In this document: positions 4,558 through 5,269 of the stretch, in pieces
How the letters are laid out: each line of letters starts with the position of its first letter
Numbering within the stretch: position 1 is the first letter of the stretch
Source of the DNA: Candidatus Nanohaloarchaea archaeon
Lineage (GTDB): Archaea > EX4484-52 > DAOVKX01
Length of the DNA: 5,269 bases
Assembly (NCBI GenBank): GCA_030631505.1
Contig: DAOVKX010000069.1
Location: 1 to 5,269 of the forward strand
Reading direction: 5' to 3'
Position numbers and translations under genes: made by a program
The notes under the pieces: model-generated
The model's database searches: none
The model's input: only the letters and a program-made list of their open reading frames with translations
Told to the model about the DNA's origin: nothing

Positions 4558-4915
4558 AGTCTGGCTGGAGAGCGCTAAAAAAGCGTTGAATTACAATGGC
4601 TCTGAAAGAGAGAAATATACTGTTGTGGTTGCCCAGAGTATACACTCTATAATCAGGGCAAATGATGCTCTGACTTTAAGGTTTCTTGGCAGGCAGGCAA
4701 TGAGACATGATGATGCCCAGCGTTTATTTCTTGAGCTTGTACGGCTCAATAAAATCCCGGCAAAATTCTCAGAGTTGAGGAACATTATTATCTCTGCTGT
4801 TCAGATGAAGTCAAAGGCAGATTACAGAGGGATAGAAGTAAGCAAGAAAGAAGCAGAAAAATGGATTAGAAATGCAGAACAGTTCCTGAATAGCGCCAAA
4901 GAATGTTTAATGTAA
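4535..4915 (+). CDS. HEPN-domain protein, partner of MNT
   Basis: The 126-residue, mainly helical protein follows the HEPN plan: helix 1 KELKEAEVWLESAKKAL (2-18), helix 2 EKYTVVVAQSIHSIIRANDAL (26-46), a loop RFLGRQAMRHDDA, helix 3 QRLFLELV, and a C-terminal ADY (95-97) followed by EAEKWIRNAEQFLNSAKECL, as in COG1895-like HEPN proteins. An Rx4H is present at R53-H58, but it sits in the loop and is not followed by the HxY of HepT toxins. The RN at 82-83 lacks a following His. It may therefore be a non-RNase HEPN or use a different arrangement. Coupled to the MNT gene by a 23-bp overlap and a good internal ribosome site, it is probably the complex partner of that protein, as toxin or substrate. 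Confidence 0.8.
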   Translation: MKELKEAEVWLESAKKALNYNGSEREKYTVVVAQSIHSIIRANDALTLRFLGRQAMRHDDAQRLFLELVRLNKIPAKFSELRNIIISAVQMKSKADYRGIEVSKKEAEKWIRNAEQFLNSAKECLM

Positions 4916-4929
4916 TGCCCGATTTTGTG

Positions 4930-4941
4930 TATAAATTTAAA
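4930..4941 (+). promoter_or_regulatory. TATA box of the Lon-like protein gene
   Basis: TATAAATTTAAA precedes the ATG at 4964 by about 30 bp, giving a predicted leader of only a few bases. It falls just after the HEPN stop, so this gene probably has its own transcript. Confidence 0.6.
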
Positions 4942-4963
4942 CATCTTCTTCTAAAAACATATT

Positions 4964-5269
4964 ATGTATTCTTACAAGCAACGGGCTTATCAAAGCAACG
5001 TGAAGAAAAAAGTGATTGTTACTGCACTGCTTATGCTGATGGCGGGCTTTCTTCTTGGTTATGTGGTGTTCTTCAGTCCGCCTGTTGAGGAGCATTATCT
5101 GCCTCTGGAAACATCTGATACCTTAACAGCAAAGGCAGGCGTTGTTGCTGTCAGCGAGAAGGATAATCTTGGTATTCTAGGGGCTGTTGAAGTGACAGTA
5201 ACTGAAGGCAAGGGCCTTGTCCTGATAAACACAAACCCTTTCCTTGAGCCGGACACGCAGTATTCCTCA
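4964..5269 (+). CDS. Membrane-anchored archaeal Lon-like (S16/COG1750-type) protein, N-terminal part
   Basis: The first 102 residues are visible and the frame is open at the window edge. A short positively charged start (MYSYKQRAYQSNVKKK) precedes one membrane segment (about 17-37, VIVTALLMLMAGFLLGYVVFF), which predicts a cytoplasmic N-terminus and an external body. From residue 57 the pattern AGVVAVSEKDNLGILGAVEV, then GKGLVLINTNPFLEPDTQYS, matches the beginning of archaeal Lon-like serine protease domains (COG1750), where this leads into the catalytic Ser/Lys region. That region lies beyond the window, so protease activity cannot be judged. The ATG at 4964 fits the TATA box; no Shine-Dalgarno is seen. 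Base composition is richer in G+C than in the short genes at 2345-3873. Confidence is good for a membrane-anchored protein and moderate for the family. Confidence 0.72.
   Translation, partial: MYSYKQRAYQSNVKKKVIVTALLMLMAGFLLGYVVFFSPPVEEHYLPLETSDTLTAKAGVVAVSEKDNLGILGAVEVTVTEGKGLVLINTNPFLEPDTQYSS

Noticed and set aside
4591..4785. Minus-strand 64-codon open frame
   Set aside because: It is antisense to the HEPN gene, with no promoter, ribosome site or recognisable motif.
4903..5088. Plus-strand 61-codon open frame starting inside the HEPN gene end
   Set aside because: The frame starting at 4964 has a TATA box, a membrane anchor and a Lon-like pattern, and stays open to the edge; this one is out of frame with it.

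Overview
The window reads as an AT-rich archaeal genome fragment. Signs of this are TATA-like boxes about 25 bp upstream of several start codons with almost no leader, Shine-Dalgarno motifs mainly on operon-internal genes, a DUF5320 protein, a split DUF318-type permease, an HTH-MNT/HEPN pair and the start of an archaeal Lon-like (COG1750-type) membrane protein. The lineage (methanogen-like euryarchaeote, DPANN or other) cannot be fixed from this sequence.

Positions 1-2266 hold one minus-strand operon read right to left: a TATA box with two tandem TGAA-N6-TTCA dyads, a DUF5320 small protein, two half-permeases (DUF318/YraQ/ArsP-like), a single-domain NifX-like protein, and a two-domain NifX-like protein that runs off the left edge. 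Two junctions are 4-base ATGA overlaps. The dyads match the core layout of ArsR/SmtB-family operators, so a metal(loid)- or thiol-responsive transport and cofactor-handling operon is the main hypothesis here.

Positions 2300-3873 hold short, AT-rich genes: a plus-strand GNAT-like protein, a convergent minus-strand pair (zinc-ribbon protein overlapping yidD), and a second small GNAT-like protein on the minus strand. YidD is a mainly bacterial membrane-insertion factor and is notable in this context.

Positions 3954-4915 hold a plus-strand two-gene unit: a winged-helix protein fused to a minimal nucleotidyltransferase, overlapping a HEPN-domain gene by 23 bp. A repeated TGAATACTACTAT element spans its start codon and looks like an autoregulatory site for the toxin-antitoxin-like module. 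From 4964 to the right edge is the 5' part of a membrane-anchored Lon-like protease-family protein with its own TATA box. No RNA genes, insertion sequences or CRISPR arrays were seen, and no stretch above 300 bases lacks a gene.
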